Positions 45,432 through 55,738 of a stretch of DNA of 56,252 nt are shown piece by piece; positions within the stretch are counted from its first letter, which is position 1; every line of letters starts with the position of its first letter. The stretch is from Candidatus Bathyarchaeota archaeon (lineage in GTDB: Archaea > Thermoproteota > Bathyarchaeia > TCS64 > PIYN01), in the NCBI GenBank assembly GCA_003601775.1, contig PIYN01000006.1:1-56252 (forward strand). The letters are read 5' to 3'. Position numbers and translations under genes: made by a program. The notes beneath the pieces are model-generated. The model did not search any database. It was not told where the DNA came from and saw only the letters and a list, made by a program, of their open reading frames with translations.

Positions 45432-47474
45432 ATGAGGGTAGGTATAGACATAGGGGGGGCCTTCACGGATCTCGTAGCCTACGATGATTCCACCAAGGAG
45501 CTGAAATGGGTGAAGGTGGAGAGCACTCCAAGGGACCTCTCCGCCGGCGTTATCGAGTGCGTGAAAAGGAGTGGCATTCCCCCCTTGGAGATCGGGCAGA
45601 TAATCCACGGGCAGACGGTGGTCATAAACGCGATTATCGAGAGGAAGGGGGTAAAGGTGGGTCTGATAACGACGAAGGGCCACAGGGATGTGCTGGGGCT
45701 TCAGAGGGCGAATAGGCGGGATATGTACAACTTCAGGTACAAGAAGCCGGAGCCCCTGGTTCCAAGGTGCCTCCGACTGGAGATCGATGAGCGGGTCATG
45801 GCAGACGGGACGGTCCTAAAGGAGCTTGAGGAGGAAGAGGTGGTGGAGGCCGCCGAGAGGCTCCTTAAGGAGGGAGTTGAAGCCCTCTGTATCGCCTTCC
45901 TCAACTCCTACGCAAATCCTGATAACGAGCGGAGGGCGGGAGAGATCGTAAGAGGTATGACCACCGTACCCCTCGTCCTCTCCCATGAGGTCACGAGGGA
46001 GTGGAGAGAGTACGAACGCTTTTCCACGGCCACTCTTAACGCCTATGTCCTCCCGATCCTGGATAGATATCTGGGAAGGCTACAGGATGCTCTCTCAAAT
46101 GGTGGTACCACCTTCATGGCCATGGTCTCAAACGGGGGGATGGTCCCCTTCGAATACGCGCGTAAGTTCCCCATCTACACGATAGAGTCCGGCCCCATAG
46201 CCGGGGTGATAGGGGCTATAGGGGTCGCCAGCATCATCGGTGAGAAGAACATAATCGCTCTGGACGGAGGGAGCACGACGACCAAGGCCTCATTGGTTGA
46301 GGGCCTAACCCCAGAGGTGACGACAGAATACTATGTCGAGAGGGATCGATTTAGGCCCGGCTACCCTGTCATGGTCCCCGTGATCAGGACCGTTGAGGTG
46401 GGGAACGGGGGGACCAGCATCGCATGGATAGACCCGGTCGGAAGGGTGAAGGTGGGCCCGAAGGCGGCTGGAGCAGATCCGGGCCCAGCGTGTTACGGGA
46501 GGGGCGGCGAGGACCCGACGCTGACAGATGCGTACGTGGTCACTGGGCTGCTGAACCCCAAGTACCTCTTGGGGGGCGAGCTCTTGATCCATCGCGATCT
46601 AGCCGTGAGGGCTGTGAAGAAGATCGCCGATTGGCTCAATGTCTCCGTCGAGGAGGCCGCTGAGGGGATTATAAAGTTGGCGAACGATAATGCCGCGTAC
46701 GCCATAAGTCTGGTCTCGATTCAGAGGGGATACGACCCAAGGGACTTCACACTGATCGCCTACGGGGGCTCAGGTCCCATGTTCGCCCCCTTCATAGCCG
46801 AGGAACTGGAGATCAGGAGGATAGTCATCCCCTCCATCCCACCCGGGGTCTTCTCCGCCTGGGGGATGCTCAACACCGACATAGTCCACAGCACGATCCA
46901 AACATACATAACCAGGCTGGACTCGCCCGACGCCGTGGAGACGATGAACAGGGTGTATGGGGAACTGGAGGAGGAGATCCTCGAAGTCTTTAAGTCAGAG
47001 GGCATAGAGGGGCCGATAATCCTTGAGAGATACGCGGATATGAGGTACTATGGTCAGGAGCATACGGTGAGGGTGCCGGTCAAATCCGGGGGACTCAGCA
47101 GGGAGGACGTGGATGCCACGATCGAAGGCTTCCACGAGGCCCATGAAAGGGAGTACGAGTTCAAGCTGGTCGGGGACCCCGTTGAGATCGTGAACTTCCA
47201 GGTCATAGGGGTAAAGAAGGTCAGGAAGCTGGAGCTGAGCGAGCTACCTGAGGACGAGTTGGATCCTGAAGAGGCGTTTCTCGCTGAGAGGAGTGTATAC
47301 ATTAATGGGGGGTATGAGACGCTCCCCGTCTATGACAGGACGAAGCTTGGGAGAGGGGCGACTATTAGGGGGCCGGCTATATTGGAGGACCCGACGGCGA
47401 CGATAATCGTCCTCCACGCGCAAGAGGCCGTTGTAGATAGGTACGGGAATATCATAATCGGGAGGGTGAGATGA
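45432..47474 (+). CDS. hyuA: Hydantoinase/oxoprolinase subunit A
   Basis: 680 residues. The ATPase-fold marks are GIDIGGAFTDLV at the N-terminus, HGQTVVINAI, the middle GPIAGVIGA with LDGGSTTTK, and GNGGTSIAW plus GADPGPACYG near 330-350. It belongs to the HyuA (N-methylhydantoinase A/5-oxoprolinase) family, an ATP-dependent ring-opening or carboxylase subunit. It overlaps hyuB by 4 nt. TATA-like TTATAAGTATC lies at about 45380. No third subunit gene is present, so hydantoin versus acetone/acetophenone-type substrates cannot be decided. Confidence 0.9.
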   Translation: MRVGIDIGGAFTDLVAYDDSTKELKWVKVESTPRDLSAGVIECVKRSGIPPLEIGQIIHGQTVVINAIIERKGVKVGLITTKGHRDVLGLQRANRRDMYNFRYKKPEPLVPRCLRLEIDERVMADGTVLKELEEEEVVEAAERLLKEGVEALCIAFLNSYANPDNERRAGEIVRGMTTVPLVLSHEVTREWREYERFSTATLNAYVLPILDRYLGRLQDALSNGGTTFMAMVSNGGMVPFEYARKFPIYTIESGPIAGVIGAIGVASIIGEKNIIALDGGSTTTKASLVEGLTPEVTTEYYVERDRFRPGYPVMVPVIRTVEVGNGGTSIAWIDPVGRVKVGPKAAGADPGPACYGRGGEDPTLTDAYVVTGLLNPKYLLGGELLIHRDLAVRAVKKIADWLNVSVEEAAEGIIKLANDNAAYAISLVSIQRGYDPRDFTLIAYGGSGPMFAPFIAEELEIRRIVIPSIPPGVFSAWGMLNTDIVHSTIQTYITRLDSPDAVETMNRVYGELEEEILEVFKSEGIEGPIILERYADMRYYGQEHTVRVPVKSGGLSREDVDATIEGFHEAHEREYEFKLVGDPVEIVNFQVIGVKKVRKLELSELPEDELDPEEAFLAERSVYINGGYETLPVYDRTKLGRGATIRGPAILEDPTATIIVLHAQEAVVDRYGNIIIGRVR

Positions 47475-49219
47475 TGGAAGAGGAGAGGAGACTGGATCCC
47501 TTCACCTTAGAGATCATAAAGAACGGCCTGATCGTCGCCTCAGAGGAGATGTTCTACTCCTGGGGGCGCACGGCGAAGAGCCCAGTAATCTACGAGGTGC
47601 TTGACTACGCCGTGGGGCTCATAGACTCCAGTGGAACAAATATAGTGACCCAGGCGCCCGGAGTACCGGGATTCACGGGGGTCTTAGACTTCGCCGCCAA
47701 GGAGGTGGTGGAGAAGTGGGGAGGGGACATACAGCCAGGTGACGTATTCGTCAGTAATGTCCCCTACGACTCAGGCACACACCTCAACGATGTCACACTC
47801 GTGATGCCCATCTTCTATCATGATCGAAGAGTGGGATTCGCGGCCGCGAAGGGGCATTGGAGCGAGGTCGGGGGGATGCACTTTGGGAGTTGGACCTCGG
47901 ACTCCACGGAGATATATCAGGAGGGATTGCAGTTGCCCTGCGTGAAGCTCTACGTTGAGGGGGAGCCGAACAGGGATGTGATAGATATAATCAGGTTTAA
48001 CTCAAGGCTTCCGGAGTTCGTCCTGGGAGATATGGAGGCGCAGGTGGCTTCGATGAAGGTGGCGGCGAGGAGGGTGAGGAGCCTGGTAGAGAAATACGGC
48101 TTGGATACAGTACTCGGCGCCATGGATAAACTGCTGGAGGATGGGGAGAGGTACGCCAGGCTTAGGCTCAAGGCTCTTCCGAAGGGGACCTTTGAGGCCG
48201 AAGACTGGATGGACGACGATGGGATAACCGACGAACCGATCTACGTCAAGGTGAGGGTCGATGTGACCGATGAGGACTTCATAGTGGACTTCACGGGCAG
48301 CGATAAGCAGGCCAGAGGACCCGTCAACTCCCCCTATCCCGCTACGATATCCGGCGTTAGGGAGACCTACATGGCGATAATCGACCCCCACGCCCACCCC
48401 AACGGGGGCTTCTTCAAGCCGATCAAGGTCATCGCGCCCAAGGGGACGATCTTCAATCCCCAGAGGCCGGCTCCTACATCGACCTTCTGGGAGGGCATGT
48501 CCTATACAACCGATCTCCTGTGGAAGGCCCTTGCCCCGCATGTCCCGGATAGACTGACCGCGGGGCACTTCCTATCGATAGAGGCGACGATACTCGGAGG
48601 CGTGGATGACAGAACTGGCGAGCCCTTCGCGATCGTCGAGCCCCAGCCCGGCGGATGGGGGGCGGGCTATGATATGGACGGCGAGAGCGGGTTAGTCGCT
48701 TGTGGGGACGGCGAGACCTACATCGCCTCGAGCGAGGTCTATGAACGGAGAACACCTATCTTGGTGGAGAGGTACGCCCTGAACACGGAGGATGGCACAG
48801 GCCACGGCAAGTTCAGGGGAGGCTTCGGGGTCATAAGAGAATACAGGGTCCTATGCAGCGAGGCCAGCCTCACAGTCACGGCGGGGCGATCGAAGTTCCC
48901 TCCCTGGGGGGTCAACGGCGGCATGAAGGGGACCCCCAACTACTTCATCATATACAAGAAGGGCGAGCCACCCAAGAGGATGAGGAAGATCGCCGCCTTC
49001 AAGATGGAGCGGGGCGATATGGTGAGCCTCCGCACAGGCGGCGGAGGTGGATGGGGTGATCCCTTGAAGAGGGACCCGGAGCGGGTACTGTGGGACGTTA
49101 AGAACGAGTACATAACCTTAGAACAGGCCTTGGAGATCTACGGAGTGGCGATCGACCCGGAGACCTTGGAGATAGACTGGTCACGAACAAAGGAGAGCAG
49201 GAAGAGAAGAAGGAAATAA
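47471..49219 (+). CDS. hyuB: Hydantoinase/oxoprolinase subunit B
   Basis: 582 residues. DPFTLEIIKNGLIVASEEM at the N-terminus, GDVFVSNVPYDSGTHLNDVT, KGHWSEVGG, VDFTGSDKQARGPVNSPYP and TGGGGGWGDP at the end are the conserved stretches of HyuB. It pairs with HyuA, overlapping by 4 nt (ATGA), indicating coupled translation. Terminates near a T-run (CTTTTTATT, about 49240). The complex would act in the cytoplasm on a cyclic amide or related compound. Confidence 0.92.
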   Translation: MMEEERRLDPFTLEIIKNGLIVASEEMFYSWGRTAKSPVIYEVLDYAVGLIDSSGTNIVTQAPGVPGFTGVLDFAAKEVVEKWGGDIQPGDVFVSNVPYDSGTHLNDVTLVMPIFYHDRRVGFAAAKGHWSEVGGMHFGSWTSDSTEIYQEGLQLPCVKLYVEGEPNRDVIDIIRFNSRLPEFVLGDMEAQVASMKVAARRVRSLVEKYGLDTVLGAMDKLLEDGERYARLRLKALPKGTFEAEDWMDDDGITDEPIYVKVRVDVTDEDFIVDFTGSDKQARGPVNSPYPATISGVRETYMAIIDPHAHPNGGFFKPIKVIAPKGTIFNPQRPAPTSTFWEGMSYTTDLLWKALAPHVPDRLTAGHFLSIEATILGGVDDRTGEPFAIVEPQPGGWGAGYDMDGESGLVACGDGETYIASSEVYERRTPILVERYALNTEDGTGHGKFRGGFGVIREYRVLCSEASLTVTAGRSKFPPWGVNGGMKGTPNYFIIYKKGEPPKRMRKIAAFKMERGDMVSLRTGGGGGWGDPLKRDPERVLWDVKNEYITLEQALEIYGVAIDPETLEIDWSRTKESRKRRRK

Positions 49220-49280
49220 AGAACACTTTGCCCCATCATCTTTTTATTCCATACTCTACTTGTAGTCGATTGTGGTTAAG

Positions 49281-50378
49281 ATGGAGATCTTCTCCGTCTT
49301 AAAGGATATCGTGGATAGGCCAGGGGTCACGGGTTTCGAGGATCAACGGAGGGAGCGGGTCGTGGAGTACTTCTCCCAGTTCTGTGACACAGTCTCCGTA
49401 GATGTCATCGGGAATGTCATCGGCACCCTCGGATCGGGCGAGCGATCGGTGATGCTCGCGGGGCACTACGACCAGATAGGCTTCATGGTGAAGTATGTGG
49501 ATGAGAAGGGCTTCGCCTACTTCAGCCCCGTCGGGGGGTGGGACCCACGGGTCATCTACGGGGCGAGGGTCAAGATCTGGACGGGGAACGACCCAGACTC
49601 CTACGTCGTCGGGACTATCGGGGCGAGGCCAGCCCACCTCGTGGAGAGGGAGGAGCGGACCAAGGCGGTCAAGTTCGAGGAGCTACACGTAGACTTTGGG
49701 GCGAAGAACAGGGAGGAGGCGGAGGGCTGGGGCGTCAGACCCGGCTGCGTCATGACGATAGACTCCCCCGTCTCCCGCCTGGGGAAGGCCCAAGGGGACT
49801 CCGACTTGGCAGTCGGAGCGGGCTTCGACGACGCCTGCGCCGTCGCCTCCTTCATCAAGGCCCTGGAGATCCTCGCCGAGGACCCGCCGGAGAAGTTGAA
49901 GCTCTACGTGGTGGCGACGGTCCAGGAGGAGATAGGTCTGAGGGGTGCCCAGGTCTCGGGCTTTAACATCGCCCCTTGGTGTGCTATAGTCTCTGATGTG
50001 ACCCACGCAGTGGCCCCAGGTGTGAAGCCGAGCCGTGTCGGTGACGTCAAGTTGGGGGAGGGACCCGCCATCGCCGTCGGCGCCAACTTCACCAGGGCGC
50101 TCTGGGAGCTCATGGAGGAGGTTGCAAAGAGGGAAGGCATCCCCTACCAGATTGAGCCCGTCCCAGCCGGGAGTGGGACGGATGCTTGGGCCCTACAGGT
50201 CTTGAGGGGTGGGACGATCACGGGGCTCATCTCGGTGCCGAATAGGTACATGCATTCCCCTAATGAGGTGATCTCGCTGAGGGACTTGGAGAACGTGGCG
50301 AGGCTCATAGCCGCGACGGTGAGGGAACTGGAGAAGAGTGATCTTCGACATACGAGGGAGGTCTTCAGGAGGAGATAG
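49281..50378 (+). CDS. M42-family aminopeptidase
   Basis: 365 residues from ATG 49281 (an upstream GTG at 49272 adds three). Di-metal ligands and catalytic residues of the TET aminopeptidases are intact: LAGHYDQIGF (His, about 64), GAGFDDACAV (Asp, about 184), VQEEIGLRGAQ (Glu-Glu, about 218), SDVTHAV (Asp) and RYMHSPNEV (His). It probably removes N-terminal residues from peptides as a self-compartmentalising complex. Its position after hyuAB and before the MFS genes suggests a peptide or amino-amide use cluster. Confidence 0.93.
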   Translation: MEIFSVLKDIVDRPGVTGFEDQRRERVVEYFSQFCDTVSVDVIGNVIGTLGSGERSVMLAGHYDQIGFMVKYVDEKGFAYFSPVGGWDPRVIYGARVKIWTGNDPDSYVVGTIGARPAHLVEREERTKAVKFEELHVDFGAKNREEAEGWGVRPGCVMTIDSPVSRLGKAQGDSDLAVGAGFDDACAVASFIKALEILAEDPPEKLKLYVVATVQEEIGLRGAQVSGFNIAPWCAIVSDVTHAVAPGVKPSRVGDVKLGEGPAIAVGANFTRALWELMEEVAKREGIPYQIEPVPAGSGTDAWALQVLRGGTITGLISVPNRYMHSPNEVISLRDLENVARLIAATVRELEKSDLRHTREVFRRR

Positions 50379-50472
50379 CGAACCCAGCGCCTACCTTTCA
50401 ACCTTTTTAGAAGGATATGGGACATAAGGAAGGCAAGAAAAACACCATCTAACCCCTTTGGAATTGGTGCTC

Positions 50473-51717
50473 ATGGTGTCCTCCTTCCTCTCAACCCTTA
50501 GGCAGATCCTATCTAACAGAAACATGATAGTCTTAACGATAGCAGACGTACTCTTCCTCTTTGGCGGGACCCTCTGGTGGCCCTTCCAATCCCTCTATAT
50601 CCTTGAACTCGGCGCCTCAAAGGAGGTCCTGGGGATACTCATGATGTTCCAGTCGGTAGCCATGCTCCTCTTCCAGATCCCAGGCGGGATCCTGGCAGAC
50701 CGTCTTGGGAGGAGAAGGGTTATCGTCCTCGCCTCCTTCCTTAAATGCGTATCTCCGATTATCTACATCCTCTCAGATCATTGGCTGCTCCTCATACCGG
50801 GGATCCTGATGGACTCTCTCGCCTCTATAGATATGCCTGCCTGGAATGCTCTGCTCGCCGACTCCCTTCCTCCTGAGGTTAGGGGAGGTGGGTGGGGGAT
50901 TTATAGCGCCCTGATCTCCATACCGGGGATCTTCACGGCTCCTCTGGGCGGCTTCTTGATAGATATGAAGGGTGTCCTCCTCGGCGTGCGTCTCTGCCTG
51001 GTGCTTAATGAGGTCTTGCTGATATTCTATGCTCTAATCCTCTGGAGGTTCATCGTTGAGACGAGGAGTGATCAAGTGGCTGAGGGGGATGAGAGCAGGG
51101 AGGAGGGCCTTATTCAGGGTCTGAAGGGGCTGCCAAGGACTGTCGGGGTCCTCATTCTGGTGGGTGGTCTCACCTCCTTCGCGGTGAATCTATCCTTTTC
51201 CTTCATGGTCGTCTATGCAGTCGAGGTTATTGGGCTGACAAAAACCGAGTGGGGGTTCCTCAACTCCCTCTTTAGACTGGTCTCCACGACTCTCCAGATC
51301 CCCTCGGGCTTTCTTGCAGATAGGATTGGTCGTAAATCCTGTATCTTGGCCTCCCACGGTCTATCGCTCCTCTCCAACCTCGTCTTCATCAACTCCAATA
51401 ACTTCAAGGAGGCTCTTATCTCCAGGCTCATCGGAGGCGTCTGCTCCGGTTTCGGTGGGATGGTCTGGGGGACTATGGGCGGACCAACCTGGCAGGCCCT
51501 CATAGCGGATATCGTTCCACCGGAGAAAAGAGGGCGTGTGATGGGGTTGATAGGGACGATGACCGGGGCCTTGGGCACACCCGCCCCATGGATTGGTGGG
51601 TATCTCTACGAGAACTTCTACCCAGCACTCCCCATACAACTGAATATGGCTGTTCAGGCCTCCGCGATGGTGATCTTCCTCCTCTTCTTAAGGGAGCCTA
51701 AGGAAAAGGAGAGGTAA
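50473..51717 (+). CDS. MFS transporter, first tandem copy
   Basis: 414 residues from ATG 50473 (GGTG just upstream); about 12 membrane spans. The loop 2-3 motif is GGILADRLGRRRV and its second-half counterpart GFLADRIGRKSC. It is strikingly similar to the next gene: both begin with STLRQI, SNRNMIVLTI and FGGTLWW.FQSLYILELGASKE, and both have GGMVWG.MGGPTWQALIAD, so more than half the residues agree by eye. The substrate is unknown; peptides, amino acids or drugs are all possible. The pair is separated by 152 nt. Confidence 0.88.
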   Translation: MVSSFLSTLRQILSNRNMIVLTIADVLFLFGGTLWWPFQSLYILELGASKEVLGILMMFQSVAMLLFQIPGGILADRLGRRRVIVLASFLKCVSPIIYILSDHWLLLIPGILMDSLASIDMPAWNALLADSLPPEVRGGGWGIYSALISIPGIFTAPLGGFLIDMKGVLLGVRLCLVLNEVLLIFYALILWRFIVETRSDQVAEGDESREEGLIQGLKGLPRTVGVLILVGGLTSFAVNLSFSFMVVYAVEVIGLTKTEWGFLNSLFRLVSTTLQIPSGFLADRIGRKSCILASHGLSLLSNLVFINSNNFKEALISRLIGGVCSGFGGMVWGTMGGPTWQALIADIVPPEKRGRVMGLIGTMTGALGTPAPWIGGYLYENFYPALPIQLNMAVQASAMVIFLLFLREPKEKER

Positions 51718-51869
51718 ACCCCATATTTCTTGCCTCGAGATGAGGCTTCCTCATCAACTCAGGGGTCTCTTAAAGAGATCGATGGTATTCAACATCATAC
51801 CTTATGGGATATGAAATATAAGGGAGGCAGAGAAAGCACTATAAAATCCCTGTAGGTCAGGTGCTCGCG

Positions 51870-53123
51870 ATGACCTCCTTTTCCTCAACCCTCCGACAGA
51901 TCTTCTCCAATAGGAACATGATCGTCTTAACAATCTCTGAGTTCATCTTCATGTTCGGTGGGACACTATGGTGGGCCTTCCAGTCCCTTTACATCTTGGA
52001 ACTTGGTGCCTCCAAGGAGATTCTGGGGATGCTCATGATGATGCAGTCGGCCACCCTCCTCCTCTTCCAAGTTCCGGGGGGAGTCATAGCTGATCGCTTC
52101 GGGAGGAGGAAGATCATCATCTACGGCTCCTTCATCCGGTGCATACCTCCCGTCATCTACATCCTCGCCGATCACTGGTTCCTCCTCATCCCCGGGATAC
52201 TCATAGACTCCCTCTCCACCCTCGATATACCCGCCTACAACGCTATCATCATCGAGTCGCTCCCCCTGGAGACGAGGGCGACCGGCTACGGAGCCTATAG
52301 GACCCTGACCTCCATACCCAGAATCCTCACCATGCCCCTCGGAGGTATCCTCATGGACTCGATGGGGGTCATACCAGGCATGCGCCTCTGCCTGATAATC
52401 AACGAGATCGGACTGCTGGCCGTCGCCATCATTCAGTGGAGATTCATCACCGAGACCCGGGGAGGAGGTGGGAGGGCGAAGAAGGGCTGCGACGAGCCGA
52501 GGGAGCGAGTATCCATCGCCCATAGGTTGAAGAGGATGCCCAGAGGGATCTGGGTCCTCATAATCGTGGGAGGCCTCACCAGCTTCGCCTCTCGCCTCTC
52601 CATGTCCTTTATGGTCATCTACGCCGTCGAGGTCATCGGCCTAAGCAAAACAGAGTGGGGGGTCGCGGGCACTCTCTTTTCTCTCGTATCTACGGTCATC
52701 ACAACCCCCACGGGCTTCCTCGCGGATAGGGTCGGCCGTAAATCCTGCATCCTGATCTCCCATATCCTGTCCCTGCTATCCCTAATCGGCTTCCTAAACT
52801 CTAACGGCTTCATCGGAGTTCTTCTATCCAGGGCCTTGGGGGGAGTCGGGTCTGGCTTCGGTGGGATGGTCTGGGGCTTTATGGGTGGACCGACTTGGCA
52901 GGCCCTCATCGCGGACCTCGTCCCCTCGGAGGTCAGGGGGAGTATGATGGGATTGATAGGGGCGATAACCGGGGCGATAGGCATACCCTCCTCCTGGGTC
53001 GGAGGATACCTCTATGAGAACCTCTCCCCCTCCCTCCCCTTCCAACTGAGCATCGTATTGAGGGGCATAGCGGTGATGATCTTCTTACTCTTCCTAAGGG
53101 AACCTAAGGAGAAGGCGAGATGA
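51870..53123 (+). CDS. MFS transporter, second tandem copy
   Basis: 417 residues from ATG 51870. A clear paralogue of the preceding gene: the same STLRQIF start, SNRNMIVLTI, GGVIADRFGRRKI, GFLADRVGRKSC, and LFLREPKEKAR at the end (REPKEKER in copy one). The central loop between spans 6 and 7 differs (GGGGRAKKGC here). The gene layout indicates a recent local duplication with some divergence, which could mean different substrates. The GTG nine nt upstream lacks a good site. Confidence 0.88.
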   Translation: MTSFSSTLRQIFSNRNMIVLTISEFIFMFGGTLWWAFQSLYILELGASKEILGMLMMMQSATLLLFQVPGGVIADRFGRRKIIIYGSFIRCIPPVIYILADHWFLLIPGILIDSLSTLDIPAYNAIIIESLPLETRATGYGAYRTLTSIPRILTMPLGGILMDSMGVIPGMRLCLIINEIGLLAVAIIQWRFITETRGGGGRAKKGCDEPRERVSIAHRLKRMPRGIWVLIIVGGLTSFASRLSMSFMVIYAVEVIGLSKTEWGVAGTLFSLVSTVITTPTGFLADRVGRKSCILISHILSLLSLIGFLNSNGFIGVLLSRALGGVGSGFGGMVWGFMGGPTWQALIADLVPSEVRGSMMGLIGAITGAIGIPSSWVGGYLYENLSPSLPFQLSIVLRGIAVMIFLLFLREPKEKAR

Positions 53124-53177
53124 AGAAGTGCAGAGCCTGAAGTCTCATCGGAGCCATAGGGAGGGGGATAACAACCC

Positions 53178-54068
53178 CTATCTCTTCAGAGTCCTCTGGA
53201 AGAAATCAACGATCTTCTCGTATATCGGTATCCCCGTCGCCGCCATGAGGTGTGTATACCCCGGGTAGCAGTTCGCCTCCAAGACGTAGGGGGTGCCATC
53301 CTTCCCCGGGAGGACATCCACCCCAGTGATCTTGAGGTCCATCGCCTCCGCCACCCTTATCGCCAACTCGTCGTAGACCGGGTCCTCGAAGGGCTCCGCT
53401 ACTCCCCCCCTGCTCGCGTTATACCTCCAATCCCCAGGGTTGGAGCGCTTCATCCTCCCCACCACCTCCCCATCGACGACGAAGACGCGGACATCGTACC
53501 CCCGGTTCTCCACGAACTCCTGTAGGTAGAAGACCCCCGCCCCATGTCTCCGCGAGTACCAGGCGAGGAACTGCATGAGGTCCTCCCGGCACCTTATCTC
53601 CGAGAGGCGGGTCACTCCGACCCCACGGGCCCGGCAGACGGGCTTCAGGACTACATCCTTCCCCTCGTCCAGGAGCTCGGAGGCGAACTCATAGGCCTTC
53701 TCGATGCTCTCCGTCACCAGCGTCCTCGGATGGGAGTACCCAATCCTCCCTGCCTTCAGGGTGAGGTGCTCCTTAGAGTACCGTAACAGGCTCATCAGGG
53801 GGTTGATGATGACCGCCTCACGTCCCAGCTCCTCTAATATGAGGAACCGATTGACGAGCTCGAAGGTCGACCCCCTATGGAACATGTTGCTGGGCACATA
53901 GACGAGCCCCATGTCTCTGGGGAGGGAGCCGGGGATCGAGAGGTCCCAAGGCGTCTTCACCTCGACCCTCAACCCCCGTCTCAGGGCCTCTTCGTGGACT
54001 AGGCGGGTCTCCCTCGTCCCAGGGTTATCCGTGAAGATCAACAAGTCCAAGCCCGATCCCCCACGCAT
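53178..54068 (-). CDS. RimK-type ATP-grasp ligase
   Basis: 296 residues. The ATP-grasp fold shows KDVVLKPVCRARGVGVTRL (about 130-150), FVENRGYDVRVFVVDGEVVGRMKR, and the metal-binding GVDVLPGKDGTPYVLEANCYPGYT near the C-terminus. RimK relatives add Glu to ribosomal protein S6, to cofactors (F420, methanopterin) or to LysW/ArgW-type carriers; no such partner is in the window, so the acceptor is unknown. A TATA-like element lies about 30 nt before the ATG, suggesting a leaderless mRNA. It lies tail to tail with MFS copy 2. Confidence 0.85.
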   Translation of the reverse strand: MRGGSGLDLLIFTDNPGTRETRLVHEEALRRGLRVEVKTPWDLSIPGSLPRDMGLVYVPSNMFHRGSTFELVNRFLILEELGREAVIINPLMSLLRYSKEHLTLKAGRIGYSHPRTLVTESIEKAYEFASELLDEGKDVVLKPVCRARGVGVTRLSEIRCREDLMQFLAWYSRRHGAGVFYLQEFVENRGYDVRVFVVDGEVVGRMKRSNPGDWRYNASRGGVAEPFEDPVYDELAIRVAEAMDLKITGVDVLPGKDGTPYVLEANCYPGYTHLMAATGIPIYEKIVDFFQRTLKR

Positions 54069-54166
54069 CCAAGACCAACTCTTAACCCCTCTCTTAAAAC
54101 CCTTTATCCCGCCAGAGAATAAGGGATTAAATATATCTCCCCTCTCCTTCTTTTTGGTGGATACGG

Positions 54167-55597
54167 ATGGTGGCTAATCCCTACTTGGATGTGGATAAGG
54201 AGATCCTTGGCGAGGTCTACACGAGTTCTGAGCCGATGGATAACCTCATCGTCCTCTGCGACGAGTTCGGGAGCAGATTCCCCGGGACGCCGGGTGATAG
54301 GGGGGCCGTGGAGTACATGGTGGAGAAGTTGAGGAGCTACGGCCTTGAGGACGCCCATTTTGAGACCTTTAAGATCCCTGGCTGGGTCCGGGGGAAGGCC
54401 ACCTTGAGGATCGTCGAACCCATCGAGAAGGAGTTGGAGTGCATCTCCCTCCCCCATACCCTGGCGGCTGAGGTCGAGGCGGACCTCGTCTACCTCGGCG
54501 ATGGGCCAATAGAGGTGTACGAGAAGCGGAAGAAGGAGATCGAGGGGAACATCGTCATGGTGACGAGCCGCACCCCCGTGGGGATGAGGAGGCCCCTCCA
54601 CAGGACCGAGAAGTTCCATAGGAGCATCCTCGCCGGGGCGAAGGGCTTCATCTTCATGAACCACTACCCCGCCTATGGACCGCCGACCGGGGGCGTCTCC
54701 CCCATCATCCCCGCCGTCGGGCTCTCCTACGAGGATGGTCAGTTCCTCGTCCGCCTACTGAAGCGGAAGGGGAGGGTGAGGCTCCACCTCAAGACGACAG
54801 ATAGGAACGTGGAGCAGACGAGCTTCAACGTCGTGGCTGACATCCCAGGCACCAGCGGGGAGGAGGAGTACGTCCTCGTCGGGGCCCACTACGAGGGGCA
54901 TGACATCGCCCAGGGCGCCATCGACTCCGGCTCAGGGGCCTGCGTCGTCATGGAGATGGCCCGGGTCCTCAACAAGGTCAGGGAGAGGATCAAGAGGCGC
55001 ATTAGATTCCTCTGCTTCGGCGTCGAGGAGATCGGCCTCTACGGCTCCAAGGCCTACGTCGAGCAGCACGAAGACGAGCTGCCCCGGCTGAGGTTCATGC
55101 TGAACCTCGACGCAGCCGGGAGCGCGGGGCGGAAGGGCGTCATCCTCCATGGCCTACCGGAGTTGGAGCCCCTCTTCAGGAGGTTCGCGGAGGAGATGAA
55201 GGCGGAGGTCCCGATAGGTCAGAGGGTGAGTCCCTACAGCGACCACTGGCCCTTCTTCCTCAAGGGGGTCCCGACGGGGAGCGGAGGGGACCTCGAGGCC
55301 TGGGTCCGGAGGGGTGGGAGGGGCTATGGTCACACCCGCTACGACACCGTGGATAAGGTGGAGCTCAGGTATATGCGCAATGCCGCCGCCAATTACTCCC
55401 GCCTCATCCTCAGGGTGGCCAACGTCGATGAGTGGCCGGCGAGGCACAGGACGGAGGAGGAGGTGCGGGAGGTCATTAAGGCCCAGGGGTACTTGGAGAC
55501 CATCGCCCTCGCTGAGAAGGTGAGGGAGTACGTGAGTGAGTGGGAGGACCTACACCCTGATACTAAGGCCTGGCTGGAACGCAGAGGCTCTTGGTGA
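54167..55597 (+). CDS. M28-family zinc aminopeptidase
   Basis: 476 residues. The metal-binding set is HYEGHDIAQGAIDSGSG (His and Asp, about 241-255), FGVEEIGLYGS (Glu-Glu, about 287), MLNLDAAGS and GYGHTRYDTVDKV (His). An apical-type insert occurs at about residues 70-200 (ISLPHTLAAEVEADLVYLGDGP). No signal peptide is seen, so it is probably cytoplasmic. The start has GGTGG upstream. It is divergent from the ATP-grasp gene, with TATA-like TAAATATATC near 54128. Confidence 0.9.
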   Translation: MVANPYLDVDKEILGEVYTSSEPMDNLIVLCDEFGSRFPGTPGDRGAVEYMVEKLRSYGLEDAHFETFKIPGWVRGKATLRIVEPIEKELECISLPHTLAAEVEADLVYLGDGPIEVYEKRKKEIEGNIVMVTSRTPVGMRRPLHRTEKFHRSILAGAKGFIFMNHYPAYGPPTGGVSPIIPAVGLSYEDGQFLVRLLKRKGRVRLHLKTTDRNVEQTSFNVVADIPGTSGEEEYVLVGAHYEGHDIAQGAIDSGSGACVVMEMARVLNKVRERIKRRIRFLCFGVEEIGLYGSKAYVEQHEDELPRLRFMLNLDAAGSAGRKGVILHGLPELEPLFRRFAEEMKAEVPIGQRVSPYSDHWPFFLKGVPTGSGGDLEAWVRRGGRGYGHTRYDTVDKVELRYMRNAAANYSRLILRVANVDEWPARHRTEEEVREVIKAQGYLETIALAEKVREYVSEWEDLHPDTKAWLERRGSW

Positions 55598-55738
55598 AGA
55601 AACGAGCCCCTAACTCCTCTTTTTCTCGTCGTAGAGGAATAGTTCCTGAGGCGAGGCCGTCGAGGAGTTACTGAAGAACAAAATCCTTTAAAATCATCCG
55701 AGGGCATAATGTAGGAAGTCGGAGAGGACAGAGCGCTT

